Assembly: GCA_018266075.1 (NCBI GenBank)
Contig: JAFEBB010000004.1
Location: 62,001 to 126,000 of the forward strand
DNA from: Deltaproteobacteria bacterium
GTDB lineage: Bacteria; Myxococcota; Myxococcia; Myxococcales; SZAS-1
Direction of reading: 5' to 3'
DNA: 64,000 nt
Positions within the stretch are counted from its first letter, which is position 1. Every line of letters begins with the position of its first letter. The notes beneath the pieces are model-generated. The model searched no databases. It was not told where the DNA came from and was given only the letters and a program-made list of their open reading frames with translations. This document shows, one piece after another, positions 25,685 to 34,918 of this stretch. A program made the position numbers and the translations under genes.

Positions 25685-27625
25685 TCAGCGCGCGAGGAGC
25701 AGCTCCACGTCGCCCTCTTCGAGCGCGGGCAGGAGCAGGTCGGCGTGGCCGTCGCCGTTCACGTCGCCCACGCGCAGCTCCGTGGCGAGGTAGCCCACCG
25801 GGTAGACCTGCGGCCGCGTGGTGAAGTGGCCCGCGCCGTCGCCCGAGAAGACCTGCACCGCGCCCTGGAAGTAGTCGATGGCGAGGTCCGGCTTGCCGTC
25901 GCCGTCGAAGTCACCGATGGCGGCGAGGTTCGGAGGCTGCTCGAGCGGGATCGCGTCGCCGAGCGTGAAGGTGCCGTCGCCGTTGCCGTGGAAGATGAGC
26001 GCCGCGTACAGCGCGCACGACGCCGTCGTGTCCTGGTTGGTGAACATCACCAGATCCAGGTGGCCATCTCCGTCGAAGTCGCCGGTCGCGGCCGTGCCGC
26101 CCGGGTAGATCTGTGGCCCTTGCACGAAGCCGCCGTCCGGCTGCGCGAAGGCGATGTGATCGAAGGCCACGTCGGTGGTGCCATCCTCGTTGAAGTCGCC
26201 GAGCGCGTACGCGCGCGGCTCGCCCAGCGAGAGCAAGAGGTCGCCGGGACCGGGCAGCGGCGCGCCGAAGCCGCCGTCGCCATGGCCGAGGAGCACCACG
26301 CTCACCACGTCGGTGTACGAGCCCACGAGCAGATCGGTGAGGCCGTCGCCGTTGAAGTCGCCGGTCTCGAGGACGAGCGAGGGCGTGGGCACCTGAATCG
26401 CCGCCTCGTGCGAGAACGTGCCGTCGCCCGCCCCGAAGAGGAGCGTGAGCTGGGTGCTGAAGGCATCTGCCGTCACCACGTCGAGGTGCCCGTCGCGATC
26501 GAAGTCGGCCACGGCCACGTCGTCCACGCCCAGCGCGCGCGTGTGTTGCGAGGGACCGAAGCCGCCGTCGCCAAAGCCGGGGAAGAAGAGGATGCCGCCG
26601 TCGTGGGTGAAGGCATCCGATCCCTCGGCCACCACGAGATCCGGGTGACCGTCCTCATTCAAATCGGCCACGGCCACGGCCTCGATGAACGGCGCCGGCC
26701 CGACGACCTGGTCGTCGAAGAACACGCCCACGCCCGCATCGCTGTCCACGAACACGCACGCGCCGCTCACGCACGCGCCGCCGTCGCAGCTCGTGCCGCA
26801 GTTGCCGCAGTGGTTCGGATCCGAGTCGAGGAGCACGCAGTCCGCGCCGCACGCCGAGCTGCCCGGGCCGCACGCGCACTGGGTGGTGCACGTGCCCGGC
26901 AGGTAGCACTCGCACGCGCCGTTGATGCAGTGCTGGTACGCGTTGCACGCGTTGCCGCACGCGCCGCAGTTCTCGTGGTCGCCGCTGGTGTCCACGCAGG
27001 TGCCGTTGCAGACCGTGCCGTAGCAGAACTGGCACGACGCACCGCCGCCGCCGCTGGTCGACGTGGTGCTCGGGAAGCCCCAGTTCGGCGTCACGCAGGT
27101 GTAGCCCGCGGCGCAGTGGGTGCTGTCGGTGCAGGCGTTGTCGCAGCTGTACTGGCCGCCGGTGGTCGTGCCCGAGCCGGTCGTTCCGGTCCCGGTGCCG
27201 GTGCCCGTACTCGTATTGCCGCCGCCGCCCGTGCTCGTGTTGCCGCCCGCGGTGTTGCAGCCGCCGCCCGTGTAGATGCACCGGCCCTGCTCGCATGTAA
27301 CGGTTTCGTTACACTGCGGCTGGCAGACGTTGCCGCAGGCGCCGCAGTTGTTGGTGTCGCTGGTGAGGTCGACGCAGGTGCCGCCGCAGTCGGCGAGCGG
27401 GCAGGCGCAGTTGTTTCCGGTGCTGCTCCCCGACGACGCGTTGGAGTTGGTGGAGCCGGATCCGGCGGTGGTGCTGCCCTGGGTGGTGGTCCCGGAGCCG
27501 CTGGTGCCCTGGGTGGTCGCAGTCGACGACGCGCCACTGCTCGCCCCGCTCGAGGACGACCCCGGCGAGTTGAAGCAGCCCGCCAGCAACAGCACGCCCA
27601 GCCACGCGACCCGACGCTCGTTCAT
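25685..27625 (-). CDS. Stig1-repeat / FG-GAP propeller lipoprotein
   Basis: A 646-aa lipoprotein (lipobox LLAGC) with a long Ser/Thr/Gly linker. Three to four Stig1-like cysteine repeats follow (NCGACGNVC, NCGACGNAC, HCGNCGTSC). Seven FG-GAP/VCBS-type repeats come next, each with a DxDxDGxxD calcium loop (DLNEDGHPD, DFDRDGHLD, DFNGDGLTD and so on), predicting a seven-bladed propeller. These folds are used for extracellular ligand or cell binding. The cysteine repeats match those of the giant lipoprotein at 1-5084. An AT-rich hairpin (TGTAACG-gttt-CGTTACA, 27296-27313) lies inside the coding sequence. Confidence 0.87.
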   Translation of the reverse strand: MNERRVAWLGVLLLAGCFNSPGSSSSGASSGASSTATTQGTSGSGTTTQGSTTAGSGSTNSNASSGSSTGNNCACPLADCGGTCVDLTSDTNNCGACGNVCQPQCNETVTCEQGRCIYTGGGCNTAGGNTSTGGGGNTSTGTGTGTGTTGSGTTTGGQYSCDNACTDSTHCAAGYTCVTPNWGFPSTTSTSGGGGASCQFCYGTVCNGTCVDTSGDHENCGACGNACNAYQHCINGACECYLPGTCTTQCACGPGSSACGADCVLLDSDPNHCGNCGTSCDGGACVSGACVFVDSDAGVGVFFDDQVVGPAPFIEAVAVADLNEDGHPDLVVAEGSDAFTHDGGILFFPGFGDGGFGPSQHTRALGVDDVAVADFDRDGHLDVVTADAFSTQLTLLFGAGDGTFSHEAAIQVPTPSLVLETGDFNGDGLTDLLVGSYTDVVSVVLLGHGDGGFGAPLPGPGDLLLSLGEPRAYALGDFNEDGTTDVAFDHIAFAQPDGGFVQGPQIYPGGTAATGDFDGDGHLDLVMFTNQDTTASCALYAALIFHGNGDGTFTLGDAIPLEQPPNLAAIGDFDGDGKPDLAIDYFQGAVQVFSGDGAGHFTTRPQVYPVGYLATELRVGDVNGDGHADLLLPALEEGDVELLLAR

Positions 27626-27734
27626 GTGCCCGCTTCCGGTGTGGTGGGTTGGGTGCCCCGGTGGAGGAGAAAGCTTCTCATTATTTCTGTCGGCGCTTGA
27701 ACCCTCTGCGGGCTTGACCTATCCAGGGCGTCCC

Positions 27735-29147
27735 TTGAATCCCGCCCCGCCCGCGACGCAGGTCCCCACAAGCGCGCCCCCGAGCGCGCCGGCGACCGTG
27801 GTCCACGAGTGGGATCCGCCGCGCTGGCTCTTGCCCGCAGTGATCGCCGTGGGCGGCCTGGTGCGCTTCTGGTTCGTGCTCTCGGCGCACCCGCCGATGG
27901 AGTTCCAGTACTCCGACATGCAGGCCTACGTGGATCGCGCCATTCACATGGCCGATCCGCGCTTCGAGTCCGGGCCCATGGACTGGTTCTTCCCCAGCGG
28001 CACGGCGGCGTTCCTCTCCATCTGGGTGAAGCTCGCGGGCCGCACCACCGGGCTGCAGCTCGCGGCGATCTGGCAAGCGGTGGAGGCCACGCTCGCGTTG
28101 CCCCTGCTGTACCTGGGCACGCGGCGCCACTTCTCGCGCGGCGTGGCCACGGTGGCGGTGATCCTGCTCGCCACGCACTACCTGGCCATCGAGTTCAGCT
28201 CGTTCTTCATGAGCGAGCCCGGGCTGTCGTTCTACTTGATCGTCTCCTTCGCGCTGCTCGAGCCCAAGAAGCCGCTGTGGATCCTGGCGTCGGGGCTGAT
28301 GCTTGGAATCGCGAGCTGGCACAAGACGCAGGCCATCCTGCTCCTGCCGCTGTGGTGTCTGCCGCTGCTCAAGCGCCGCGACTGGCTCAACATCGCGCTG
28401 ATGGGCGCGGGCGCGATGGTGGTGCTCTTGCCGGTGTCGGCGTACGCGTCGGCGCGCACGAACCGGCCGGTGTTCGTCTCCTCGAACGGCGGGCAGAACT
28501 TCGCCATCGGCCAGTGCCCGGTGAGCTGGACGACCTTCACCGATCCGCGCACCAACACCAGCATGGGCTTCAGCCTGCCCGCGTTCGGCCAGCGCAAGTC
28601 GCACGGCTGGCAGGAGGCGGGCTGGCCCGAGGCGAAGTACACCGAGCCGTTCTGGAACTCGGGCTACTACATGCGCGAGGGCTGGAACTGCGTGAAGCAG
28701 TACCCGATGCACGCGCTGCGGATGATCTTCATCCACATCACCGACGACTTCGCCGGCTTGCCGGGCGCGATGATCGTTCCCTGGCCGGGCGGCTTCACCA
28801 AGTTCCGGACGCCGTGCGTGGCGAGCAACTTGTACTTCTCGCTGCTCATCACGCCGCTCGCGCTCTTCGGGCTCTGGGTGAACCGGCGCAGCGTGGGGAT
28901 GTGGTTCTGCTTCGGCGCGCCGCTGCTGGCCCTGCTGGCGACGACGGTCCTCTTCCACGGCGACCCGCGCTTCCGCGCGCCGTGGGATCCGTTCTTCTTC
29001 ATCGCCGCCGCGGCCGCGCTGGAGTGGATCTGGAAGTGGCGCCAGCTCCGACGCGCGCCGGTCGCCGCGCCCGCGCCGAGCTTGCCGCCGACGGTGGTCG
29101 TGGGTGGTGCGGCCGCGCCGCCCGCCGATGCGCCGCTCCCCAGCTGA
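27735..29147 (+). CDS. GT-C-type membrane glycosyltransferase (paralogue 2)
   Basis: About 470 aa, with a Pro/Ala-rich cytoplasmic N-terminus and about ten hydrophobic helices. The first extracytoplasmic loop reads FQYSDMQAYVDRAIHM, followed by FFPSGTAAFLSIW. It shares GYYMREGWNC and LFHGDPRFRAPWD with its paralogues at 23859 and 30839. There is no ATG near the divergent promoter; the TTG at 27735 is chosen because AGGG lies 6 nt upstream, and a TTG at 27714 is also possible. As a GT-C enzyme it should use a lipid-linked sugar donor. Its place between surface-protein genes suggests envelope or surface glycan assembly. Confidence 0.78.
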   Translation: MNPAPPATQVPTSAPPSAPATVVHEWDPPRWLLPAVIAVGGLVRFWFVLSAHPPMEFQYSDMQAYVDRAIHMADPRFESGPMDWFFPSGTAAFLSIWVKLAGRTTGLQLAAIWQAVEATLALPLLYLGTRRHFSRGVATVAVILLATHYLAIEFSSFFMSEPGLSFYLIVSFALLEPKKPLWILASGLMLGIASWHKTQAILLLPLWCLPLLKRRDWLNIALMGAGAMVVLLPVSAYASARTNRPVFVSSNGGQNFAIGQCPVSWTTFTDPRTNTSMGFSLPAFGQRKSHGWQEAGWPEAKYTEPFWNSGYYMREGWNCVKQYPMHALRMIFIHITDDFAGLPGAMIVPWPGGFTKFRTPCVASNLYFSLLITPLALFGLWVNRRSVGMWFCFGAPLLALLATTVLFHGDPRFRAPWDPFFFIAAAAALEWIWKWRQLRRAPVAAPAPSLPPTVVVGGAAAPPADAPLPS

Positions 29148-29261
29148 CCGGGCGATCGTAAAGAAAATGTGAAGCTCTCGAAGCCAGCGGGGCACCAAGC
29201 CCTGCCTCGTGGTCTCGGCTTTTCTCGCGTGCTATGAGGCCCGGGCCTCCCGGATTGGACC

Positions 29262-30842
29262 TTGCTCGAGGACGCGCCGGTGGTCGCACCATTGAGACTG
29301 ATCCCGGCCACCGAGCCCGCCGCGGCGCCCGCGCCCCCTGACGCGCCCGTCGACCAACGACCGCTGCCGCTCAAGCGCCCCGTGCACATCGCGCTGGGGC
29401 TCGTGGCGCCCGCGGCGCTGCTGGTGCTGAACATGGTGCGCGCGGCGCCGCTCACCATCGACGACAGCTACATCTCCTTCCGCTACGCGCGAAACCTCGC
29501 CCATGGCCTGGGGCTCGTCTACAACGCGGGCGAGCGCATCGAGGGCTACACCAACTTCCTCTGGACGCTGCTCATGGCCGCGGCGATCAAGCTCGGCCTC
29601 GATCCGGTGGTCACCGCCAAGCTGCTCGGGGGCGCGGCGGCGCTGGGCGCGCTCGTCGTCGTGTGGCGGTTGTCGGAGCGGCTCCTGCCGTTCCGCTGGG
29701 CGCCGGCGATGGCCACGTGGCTCCTGGCGTCGAGCATGGGCTTCGCGGGCTACGCGGTGCTCGGCCTGGAGACGCTGCTCTTCACCTTCCTGTTGCTGCT
29801 CGGGCTCTGGCTGCTCGCGCGCGAGCTCGACGCGCCCGAGCGCTTTCCGCTCTCGGGCATCGCCTATGCGCTCGCCGGCCTGACGCGACCGGAGGCGCCG
29901 CTCTTCCTCGGCATGGCCATGCTGCTCCTGGGCAAGCGGATGCTCGCCCGGCAGAACCTCATCCGCGCGGCGATCTTCGCGGGCGTGGTGGGCGCGCACC
30001 TGCTCTGGCGGCACAGCTACTACGGCGCCTGGCTGCCCAATACGTTTAGCGCCAAGACCGGCGATCTCCACGACCAGTCGATTCGCGGCGTGGAGTACGT
30101 GCTGGGCTGGGTGGACAAGGCCGGCGCGGTGTTCTGGTTCGCGCTGCTCGGCGCGACGCTCGCCGTGGCCAAGCGAAACTGGCTCGCGCTCACCGCGGGC
30201 GCGACGGCGCTGGCCACGGTCATCTACGTGATCGTCGTGGGCGGCGACTGGATGCCGGTGTTCCGCTTCCTGGTGCCCTTCGAGCCGTTCGCGTTCCTGC
30301 TGGTGGACTACGGGCTGCGGAGCGCGTTCGAGTCGCGGAGCCGCGCGGTGCTGGTGGCGCTCACGCTCTTCTGCGTGGGGACCGGCTTGGCGCGCGAGCG
30401 CGTCGATCGCGAGCAGACGCTGGAGATCCTCTCCACCAAGCACGACTGGGATCAGGCCGCGGGCTCGCTGGTGAGCTGGTTCGAGCAGACCAACCGGCCG
30501 GGCACGGTGGCCATCGGCGACATCGGCTATGTGGGCTGGGCCACCGACTACCCCGTCCTCGACATCCTCGGCCTGGTGGATCCGGTGATCGCCCGGCTGC
30601 CCGGCGGAATGTTCGTGAAACAAGGACCGCAGTATCTGGATTACTTCTTCACGCGCATGCCGGAGTACTTCATCTTGATCTCCTCCATGGGCGACTGCGA
30701 CCACCCGTTCCACCCCGCCATCGCCGCGGTGTACCGCGACCCGCAAGGGCGGCTGAAGGCGAACTACCAGGTGGTGCAACGCCTGCCGCTGGGAACCGGC
30801 GGGCTGGGCTGGTGCGTGTACGCGCGCAAGGAGCAGCCGTGA
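29262..30842 (+). CDS. AftB-like GT-C glycosyltransferase
   Basis: A 526-aa polytopic protein. Its first periplasmic loop, [16 protein letters not shown] followed by [12 protein letters not shown], is the signature of a GT-C group that includes mycobacterial arabinofuranosyltransferase AftB; the paired acidic residues are the likely catalytic site. About ten helices are followed by a soluble C-terminal domain (about 390-526) containing [22 protein letters not shown]. It is a different subfamily from the flanking three paralogues. The start is uncertain: TTG 29262 is used here, with GTG codons shortly downstream. Its stop overlaps the next start (GTGA). Confidence 0.82.
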   Translation: MLEDAPVVAPLRLIPATEPAAAPAPPDAPVDQRPLPLKRPVHIALGLVAPAALLVLNMVRAAPLTIDDSYISFRYARNLAHGLGLVYNAGERIEGYTNFLWTLLMAAAIKLGLDPVVTAKLLGGAAALGALVVVWRLSERLLPFRWAPAMATWLLASSMGFAGYAVLGLETLLFTFLLLLGLWLLARELDAPERFPLSGIAYALAGLTRPEAPLFLGMAMLLLGKRMLARQNLIRAAIFAGVVGAHLLWRHSYYGAWLPNTFSAKTGDLHDQSIRGVEYVLGWVDKAGAVFWFALLGATLAVAKRNWLALTAGATALATVIYVIVVGGDWMPVFRFLVPFEPFAFLLVDYGLRSAFESRSRAVLVALTLFCVGTGLARERVDREQTLEILSTKHDWDQAAGSLVSWFEQTNRPGTVAIGDIGYVGWATDYPVLDILGLVDPVIARLPGGMFVKQGPQYLDYFFTRMPEYFILISSMGDCDHPFHPAIAAVYRDPQGRLKANYQVVQRLPLGTGGLGWCVYARKEQP

Positions 30843-32263
30843 GCTCCGAGACGCCGCGTCCTCAGAACCCTGGAGAGCCCGAGCCCGCTTCGACGCCGGC
30901 CGTGGAGACGCCCGCGCCGAACGTGGTCGCGAACGTGGTCGCCCCGGAGCCGGCTGCGCCCGTTGCTCCGGCCATCGCGCCAGCGCCGGACAAGCTCCAG
31001 CGCGCGATGTGGTGGATCTTCGCGATTGGCACCGTGGTGCGGGTGGTGTTCGTGCTCACGGTGCACCGTCCGATCGACTTCGACTACTCGGACATGCACA
31101 GCTACATCGACCGCGCGCGCGAGATGGCCACGCCCGGTCAGTATCCGAGCATCTACGACTGGTACTACCCGAGCGGCTCGGCGTTCTTCATTCACCTCTG
31201 GCTGCGGCTGTTCGGGATGAAGATCGGCTGGCTGGCCGCCGGCGTGGCCCAGGCGCTCTACTCCAGCGCGGAGATCCCGCTCATCTACTTCGCCACCAAG
31301 CGCTTCTTCTCGAAGCCGGTGGCCTTCGGCGCGGCGCTGCTCTTCGCTACACACTATCTATCGATTGGCTACGCCGGGTTCTTCATGTCGGAGAACTACC
31401 TGGCGATTGGGCTCATCGGGGCGTGCGCGCTCTTCGTGCCCGAGAAGCCGCTGCGGCTGCTGGGCGCGGGCCTCCTGCTCGGCCTGGCAGCGTGGGCCAA
31501 GAGCCAGGCGGTGCTGCTCGCGCCGATGTGGAGCCTGGTGCTCTGGCGGCGCGGCCAGCGGCTTTCTGCCGTGCTGCTCACCGCGGGGACCTTGGCCGTC
31601 GTGGTGCCGATCTCGATCTACGTCTCGGTGCTCAACCACCAACCTACTTTCATTTCGTACAACGGCGGTCAGACCTTCGCGCTCGCGCACTGTCCGATTC
31701 GCGAGATCTCCTACAACGACCCGGTGGGCCACACGGGCGCGATGTTCACGCTGCCGGTGCAGAACCAGCGCTTCGAGCGCGGCGACGTGGAGGCGAGCTG
31801 GGGCAACGCGGCGTACCACGAGCCCTTCGTGCACTCGAACTTCTACATGCGCGAGGGTTTCAAGTGCATTCAACGGTATCCCTTGCACTATCTCAGAATG
31901 ATTTTTTACCACGTGGCCGACACCTTCTGCGGCCCGCCGTGGTCCATCACCATGCCCTGGCCGGACTCGCACACGCACTTCCGCTACTTCTCGCTCGTGT
32001 CGAACCTGTTCGTGTGCCTGGTCTGCTTCCCGCTGGCGCTCTGGGGCTTGAAGCAGCGCTGGCGCGAGATGGCGATGTGGGTCTACTTCGTGCTTCCGCT
32101 CTCGTCGGTGCTGATCACGGCCGTGCTCTTCCACGGCGACTCGCGGTTCCGGTGCCCGTACGACTTCGGCATCTTCATCGCCGCGTGCGCGGCCATCGAG
32201 GTCTGGTGGAAGCGCCGCCACGCGTCCGGACCGCCGCCAACCGCCGCGACGCCATCCGCGTGA
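30839..32263 (+). CDS. GT-C-type membrane glycosyltransferase (paralogue 3)
   Basis: A 474-aa protein with a Pro/Ala-rich N-terminus and about ten helices. It has [16 protein letters not shown] in the first loop, [27 protein letters not shown] and [13 protein letters not shown], matching the paralogues at 23859 and 27735. The GTG start overlaps the stop of the AftB-like gene (GTGA), so they are translationally coupled. Three AT-rich codon islands (31346-31369, 31637-31662, 31867-31910) interrupt the GC-rich codon use. The GT-C mechanism is inferred from family; the product is unknown. Confidence 0.82.
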   Translation: MSSETPRPQNPGEPEPASTPAVETPAPNVVANVVAPEPAAPVAPAIAPAPDKLQRAMWWIFAIGTVVRVVFVLTVHRPIDFDYSDMHSYIDRAREMATPGQYPSIYDWYYPSGSAFFIHLWLRLFGMKIGWLAAGVAQALYSSAEIPLIYFATKRFFSKPVAFGAALLFATHYLSIGYAGFFMSENYLAIGLIGACALFVPEKPLRLLGAGLLLGLAAWAKSQAVLLAPMWSLVLWRRGQRLSAVLLTAGTLAVVVPISIYVSVLNHQPTFISYNGGQTFALAHCPIREISYNDPVGHTGAMFTLPVQNQRFERGDVEASWGNAAYHEPFVHSNFYMREGFKCIQRYPLHYLRMIFYHVADTFCGPPWSITMPWPDSHTHFRYFSLVSNLFVCLVCFPLALWGLKQRWREMAMWVYFVLPLSSVLITAVLFHGDSRFRCPYDFGIFIAACAAIEVWWKRRHASGPPPTAATPSA

Positions 32264-32822
32264 CGCGAGCCGTCGGGCGCGCGAGCCAGGTTGGTCATGA
32301 CGTCCGCGCGAAGGGCTGAGACGCACAGCCAAGGTGCACGCGCGCTTGCCACGCGGGCGAGGCGCTTGGTCCATTTGGCTGACGAGCATGCACGCTTGGG
32401 CGATCCAGCTCGTGCTTCTGGCCGATCCGCATGTACCGAAGGTTGGCTGCTGCGCCCATTTGGCCGTGACGCCAGCGCTCGGTGTCGGCGTCCACGCCAC
32501 GCCGGCCGACCGAGGAACCCGAAGTGCAGGCTCGTGCGCCAGATCGGATGGGCAGCCAGCCCGAAGTGAATGTCGGTCCGCCAAATGGGCTGGCCGGCCA
32601 GCCCAAAGTGAATGCCGGTCCGCCAAATGGGCTGGCGAGCAAACAAAGCGTGCATTCCAGCGACGCCAGCTTGGAGCGCAGGCATGCACAATTCTCAAGC
32701 TCGCATGCCCTCTTGGCGGACGCGTCAGCCGCGTGGGCTGTTGGGTGCTAGAGACACCGCCGCCGGCGACCACGACCGGGAACCTCCCGGGCGCAGCGCC
32801 GGCGGCATGAACCACGGCTTCT
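32264..32822. other. Gene-free repeat-bearing spacer
   Basis: This 559-bp stretch lies between the last glycosyltransferase and the TPR chaperone, which converge on it. It holds the 42-bp tandem array described separately and more decayed copies or related words on both sides. All open frames through it look like repeat artefacts, with no ribosome binding site. The bases around 32700-32822 show no further structure. Confidence 0.55.
32521..32646. repeat. 42-bp tandem repeats, three recognisable copies
   Basis: Copies lie at 32521-32562, 32563-32604 and 32605-32646. Copies 2 and 3 share gaagtgaatg/aaagtgaatg, then cggtccgccaaatgggctgg. Copy 1 is more diverged (cgccagatcggatgggcagcc). Copy 2 ends in the 16-bp perfect palindrome GGCTGGCCGGCCAGCC (32589-32604). 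Weaker matches continue left to about 32479 and right to about 32688. The unit is a multiple of three but shows no coding signs. Confidence 0.7.
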
Positions 32823-33278
32823 TCAGCGCGACTTGCTCGGCTTGAACGTGAGGGCCCGGACGAGCTGGGCGGCGCGGCGGCCGGCCTCGGACTTGCCCAT
32901 CGGGTCGAGCTCGGCGGCGCGCTTGAGGTCCGCGAAGCCCTCGGCGTCGCCCTGCTTGCGGCGCAGCTCGCCCCGGTGACTGAGCGCCACCACGTGCTTG
33001 GGGTTGCGCTTCAAGGCCTCGGTGTAGGCGGCGATGGCCTCGGGGAACTTCTCCTCGGCCTGGAGCGCCGTGCCCACCAGGGCGTGCGCGTCGGCGTCGT
33101 TGGGGTTCACGCTGGCCAGGCACTCGAAGATGCGGCGGGCCTCTTCGAAGTGCTTCGCCGACATCTGGTAGGCGCCCAGCTGCATGTACCGCGTGGCCTG
33201 CTCTTCGGTGAGGCCCTCAACCTGGGCCCAGGTCATCTTGCCTTCGAGGAACTTCATCACGTTCTCGGCGACGATCAT
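32823..33278 (-). CDS. LcrH/SycD-like TPR chaperone
   Basis: A 151-aa helical protein resembling class II type III secretion chaperones (LcrH/SycD/IpgC), which hold translocator proteins before export. The N-terminal helix with TWAQVEGLTEEQATRYMQLG is typical of that family. It leads into about three TPR motifs (KHFEEARRIFECLASVNPNDADAHALVG, KFPEAIAAYTEALKRNP, GDAEGFADLKRAAELDP), and the length is close to the usual 150-170 aa. GGAG lies 7 nt before the ATG. It begins 38 bp after the translocator-like gene and is surely co-transcribed with it. It could instead be a generic TPR protein; the partner gene makes the chaperone reading stronger. Confidence 0.75.
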   Translation of the reverse strand: MIVAENVMKFLEGKMTWAQVEGLTEEQATRYMQLGAYQMSAKHFEEARRIFECLASVNPNDADAHALVGTALQAEEKFPEAIAAYTEALKRNPKHVVALSHRGELRRKQGDAEGFADLKRAAELDPMGKSEAGRRAAQLVRALTFKPSKSR

Positions 33279-33316
33279 GGCGTGCTCCGGTATTTGTAAG
33301 TGTTTATGGATCTTGG

Positions 33317-34783
33317 TTAGCGGAGGTTGTTGATGACCGACATCTTGGTGTCGTGCTCGGTCTTCTCGAAGTTGGTGGCCATCGTCTGAAGCTCCTGCAT
33401 CGCGCTCATCGCCTGCTGGAGCTGCATCTGGACACCCGTTTCGCTCTGCTGAGGAATCGCGTTGCCATTCGCGTCCTTCTTGCCCTGATTGGCGTTGTTC
33501 GTGTTCTCGATGTTCACGAGCTGGCCGGTGAGGTTCTGCACATCGTGCTCCTTCTTCTCCTCGAGCTTCATGAGGATGGCGAGCACCTTGTCCTCGGGCG
33601 TCATGCTGGGATCGTTGAGGATGGCGTTGATGTCGGAGTTGATCTGGCTATCGGTCGCATCGCTGCCGCCCGCGCTCGGGTTGCTGCTGGTCTGGCTCGT
33701 GCCGGACGACGCGTTGGAGCCGCCAGCCTGCGTGGTCGTGGTCGAACCGCCACTGGCCGAAGGCGTCGAGTCGGAGTTGGCCGCCGGGCTGGCCTTCACC
33801 TGCGCGAGCGCCGCCGCCACATCACCCTTCCCGAGCAGGCCGTCCATCTTGCCGCCGTACTGCGCGGTCTCGGCCTCGTTGAAGTAGGCCGGGTTGTCGA
33901 GCATGAACTTCGCGGCGGCCTTGACGTCGGCGGGCGCCCCCGGGTTGTTGAGGATGGCCTGGAGGTCGTTGCGGCCGATGAGCCCGTCCGGAGCGCCGAC
34001 GCCCGCGGCGGTATCGAACAGCGAGAAGTTGTCGCTGATGGTCTGCAGCGCCTGCTGGTAGGTCTCACCGGAGGTGTTCACGTCGCCGTTGGCCACCGAC
34101 GGGGGAACCACGCCGGTGTTGCCGCTGGTCGAAGGCGTCGAACCCGAGGTGCTCGTCGCCGACGTCGCCGGGTGCCGGGTCAGCTCCTCGTCGAGCTGCG
34201 ACATCGTGAAGACGTGCGACGTGCAGTGGCCACCGATGAAGCCTTCGTTGCTGTCGAAGATCGAGCCCGTCTTGCCGAACTCAGAAGAGAGCTTCTCATC
34301 GTTGAACAGGGCCGTGCACGCATCGCGCACGTTCTGGGGCAGCTTGGGGTTGCTCGCCGCATCGGCCAGCTCGCCGGAGGTGATCTTGCCGTCGCCGTTG
34401 GTGTCGATGGCCGCGTAGTTGTCGCGGATGGTCTGCAGCACCGTGTGGTCGTCCATCTGGGTCGGCGGGGTGGGCAGGTCCGTCTTGGCCGGCGACGCGT
34501 AGCCCGGGGTCGGCGGCGCCGAAGGACTCGACGCGTCGGTGCTGGCGCTCTTCGACTTCCCGTTGAGGATGTCGTTCGCCCCGTGCATCGCGCAGGCGAG
34601 GTCGCCGGTGAAGAACGCCGCGCCCAGCTCGATGGCGCCGGTGATCTTCGGATCCAGCCCCACCGCGTTGGCGATGAGCTCGATGCCGCTGGCGATGGGG
34701 TCGGGAATGCCGCCCGCCTCGCCCGCCACCTCGCCCACAAGGCCCGTCACCGCACTGCCGATACCCGAAAGCAAATCACTCAT
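33317..34783 (-). CDS. Type III translocator/harpin-like protein (HrpF/NolX-like repeats)
   Basis: A 488-aa protein with no signal peptide, a Gly/Ala-rich N-terminus (SGIGSAVTGLVGEVAG) and Ser/Thr-rich linkers. It has two copies of a repeat. The first is LQTIRDNYAAIDTNGDGKITSGEL, with an EF-hand-like DTNGDGKI loop. The second is LQTISDNFSLFDTAAG...DGLIGRNDLQAILNNP, then ADVKAAAKFMLDNP. From memory this pattern matches the repeats of HrpF/NolX translocators. The last 90 residues are a Gln/Met-rich coiled coil. The lack of a Sec signal, the chaperone gene next door and the polar low-cysteine composition all fit a type III substrate. GGAGA precedes the ATG at 34783. No secretion apparatus genes are in the window. 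Confidence 0.65.
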   Translation of the reverse strand: MSDLLSGIGSAVTGLVGEVAGEAGGIPDPIASGIELIANAVGLDPKITGAIELGAAFFTGDLACAMHGANDILNGKSKSASTDASSPSAPPTPGYASPAKTDLPTPPTQMDDHTVLQTIRDNYAAIDTNGDGKITSGELADAASNPKLPQNVRDACTALFNDEKLSSEFGKTGSIFDSNEGFIGGHCTSHVFTMSQLDEELTRHPATSATSTSGSTPSTSGNTGVVPPSVANGDVNTSGETYQQALQTISDNFSLFDTAAGVGAPDGLIGRNDLQAILNNPGAPADVKAAAKFMLDNPAYFNEAETAQYGGKMDGLLGKGDVAAALAQVKASPAANSDSTPSASGGSTTTTQAGGSNASSGTSQTSSNPSAGGSDATDSQINSDINAILNDPSMTPEDKVLAILMKLEEKKEHDVQNLTGQLVNIENTNNANQGKKDANGNAIPQQSETGVQMQLQQAMSAMQELQTMATNFEKTEHDTKMSVINNLR

Positions 34784-34840
34784 GACCGTCTCTCCGTGTG
34801 TGCGCCGCATGGGCGCGGTTGATGTGACGGAGAGCGGTAT

Positions 34841-34856
34841 TGCAGCGGCAATGCCA
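34841..34856 (-). promoter_or_regulatory. Sigma-54-like promoter of the translocator/chaperone operon
   Basis: The minus strand reads TGGCAT-N5-CTGCA, close to the sigma-54 consensus TGGCAC-N5-TTGCA, with the essential GG and GC at exact spacing. Transcription would start near 34830, leaving a leader of about 47 nt with a good ribosome binding site before the ATG at 34783. Confidence 0.55.
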
Positions 34857-34918
34857 ACACCCTTTCCCAAGCAAGCACGGCAGCTTGCGCGTTTTGGCGC
34901 CGTCGGCCGGCCGGGGGG

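Noticed and set aside
32521-32646. CRISPR array
   Set aside because: Copies are directly adjacent with no variable spacers, and no cas genes are nearby.
32083-32815. Minus-strand frames with a repeated PIWRT peptide
   Set aside because: The peptide repeat is just the 42-bp DNA repeat translated; there is no ribosome binding site, and the frames overlap the glycosyltransferase gene in antisense.
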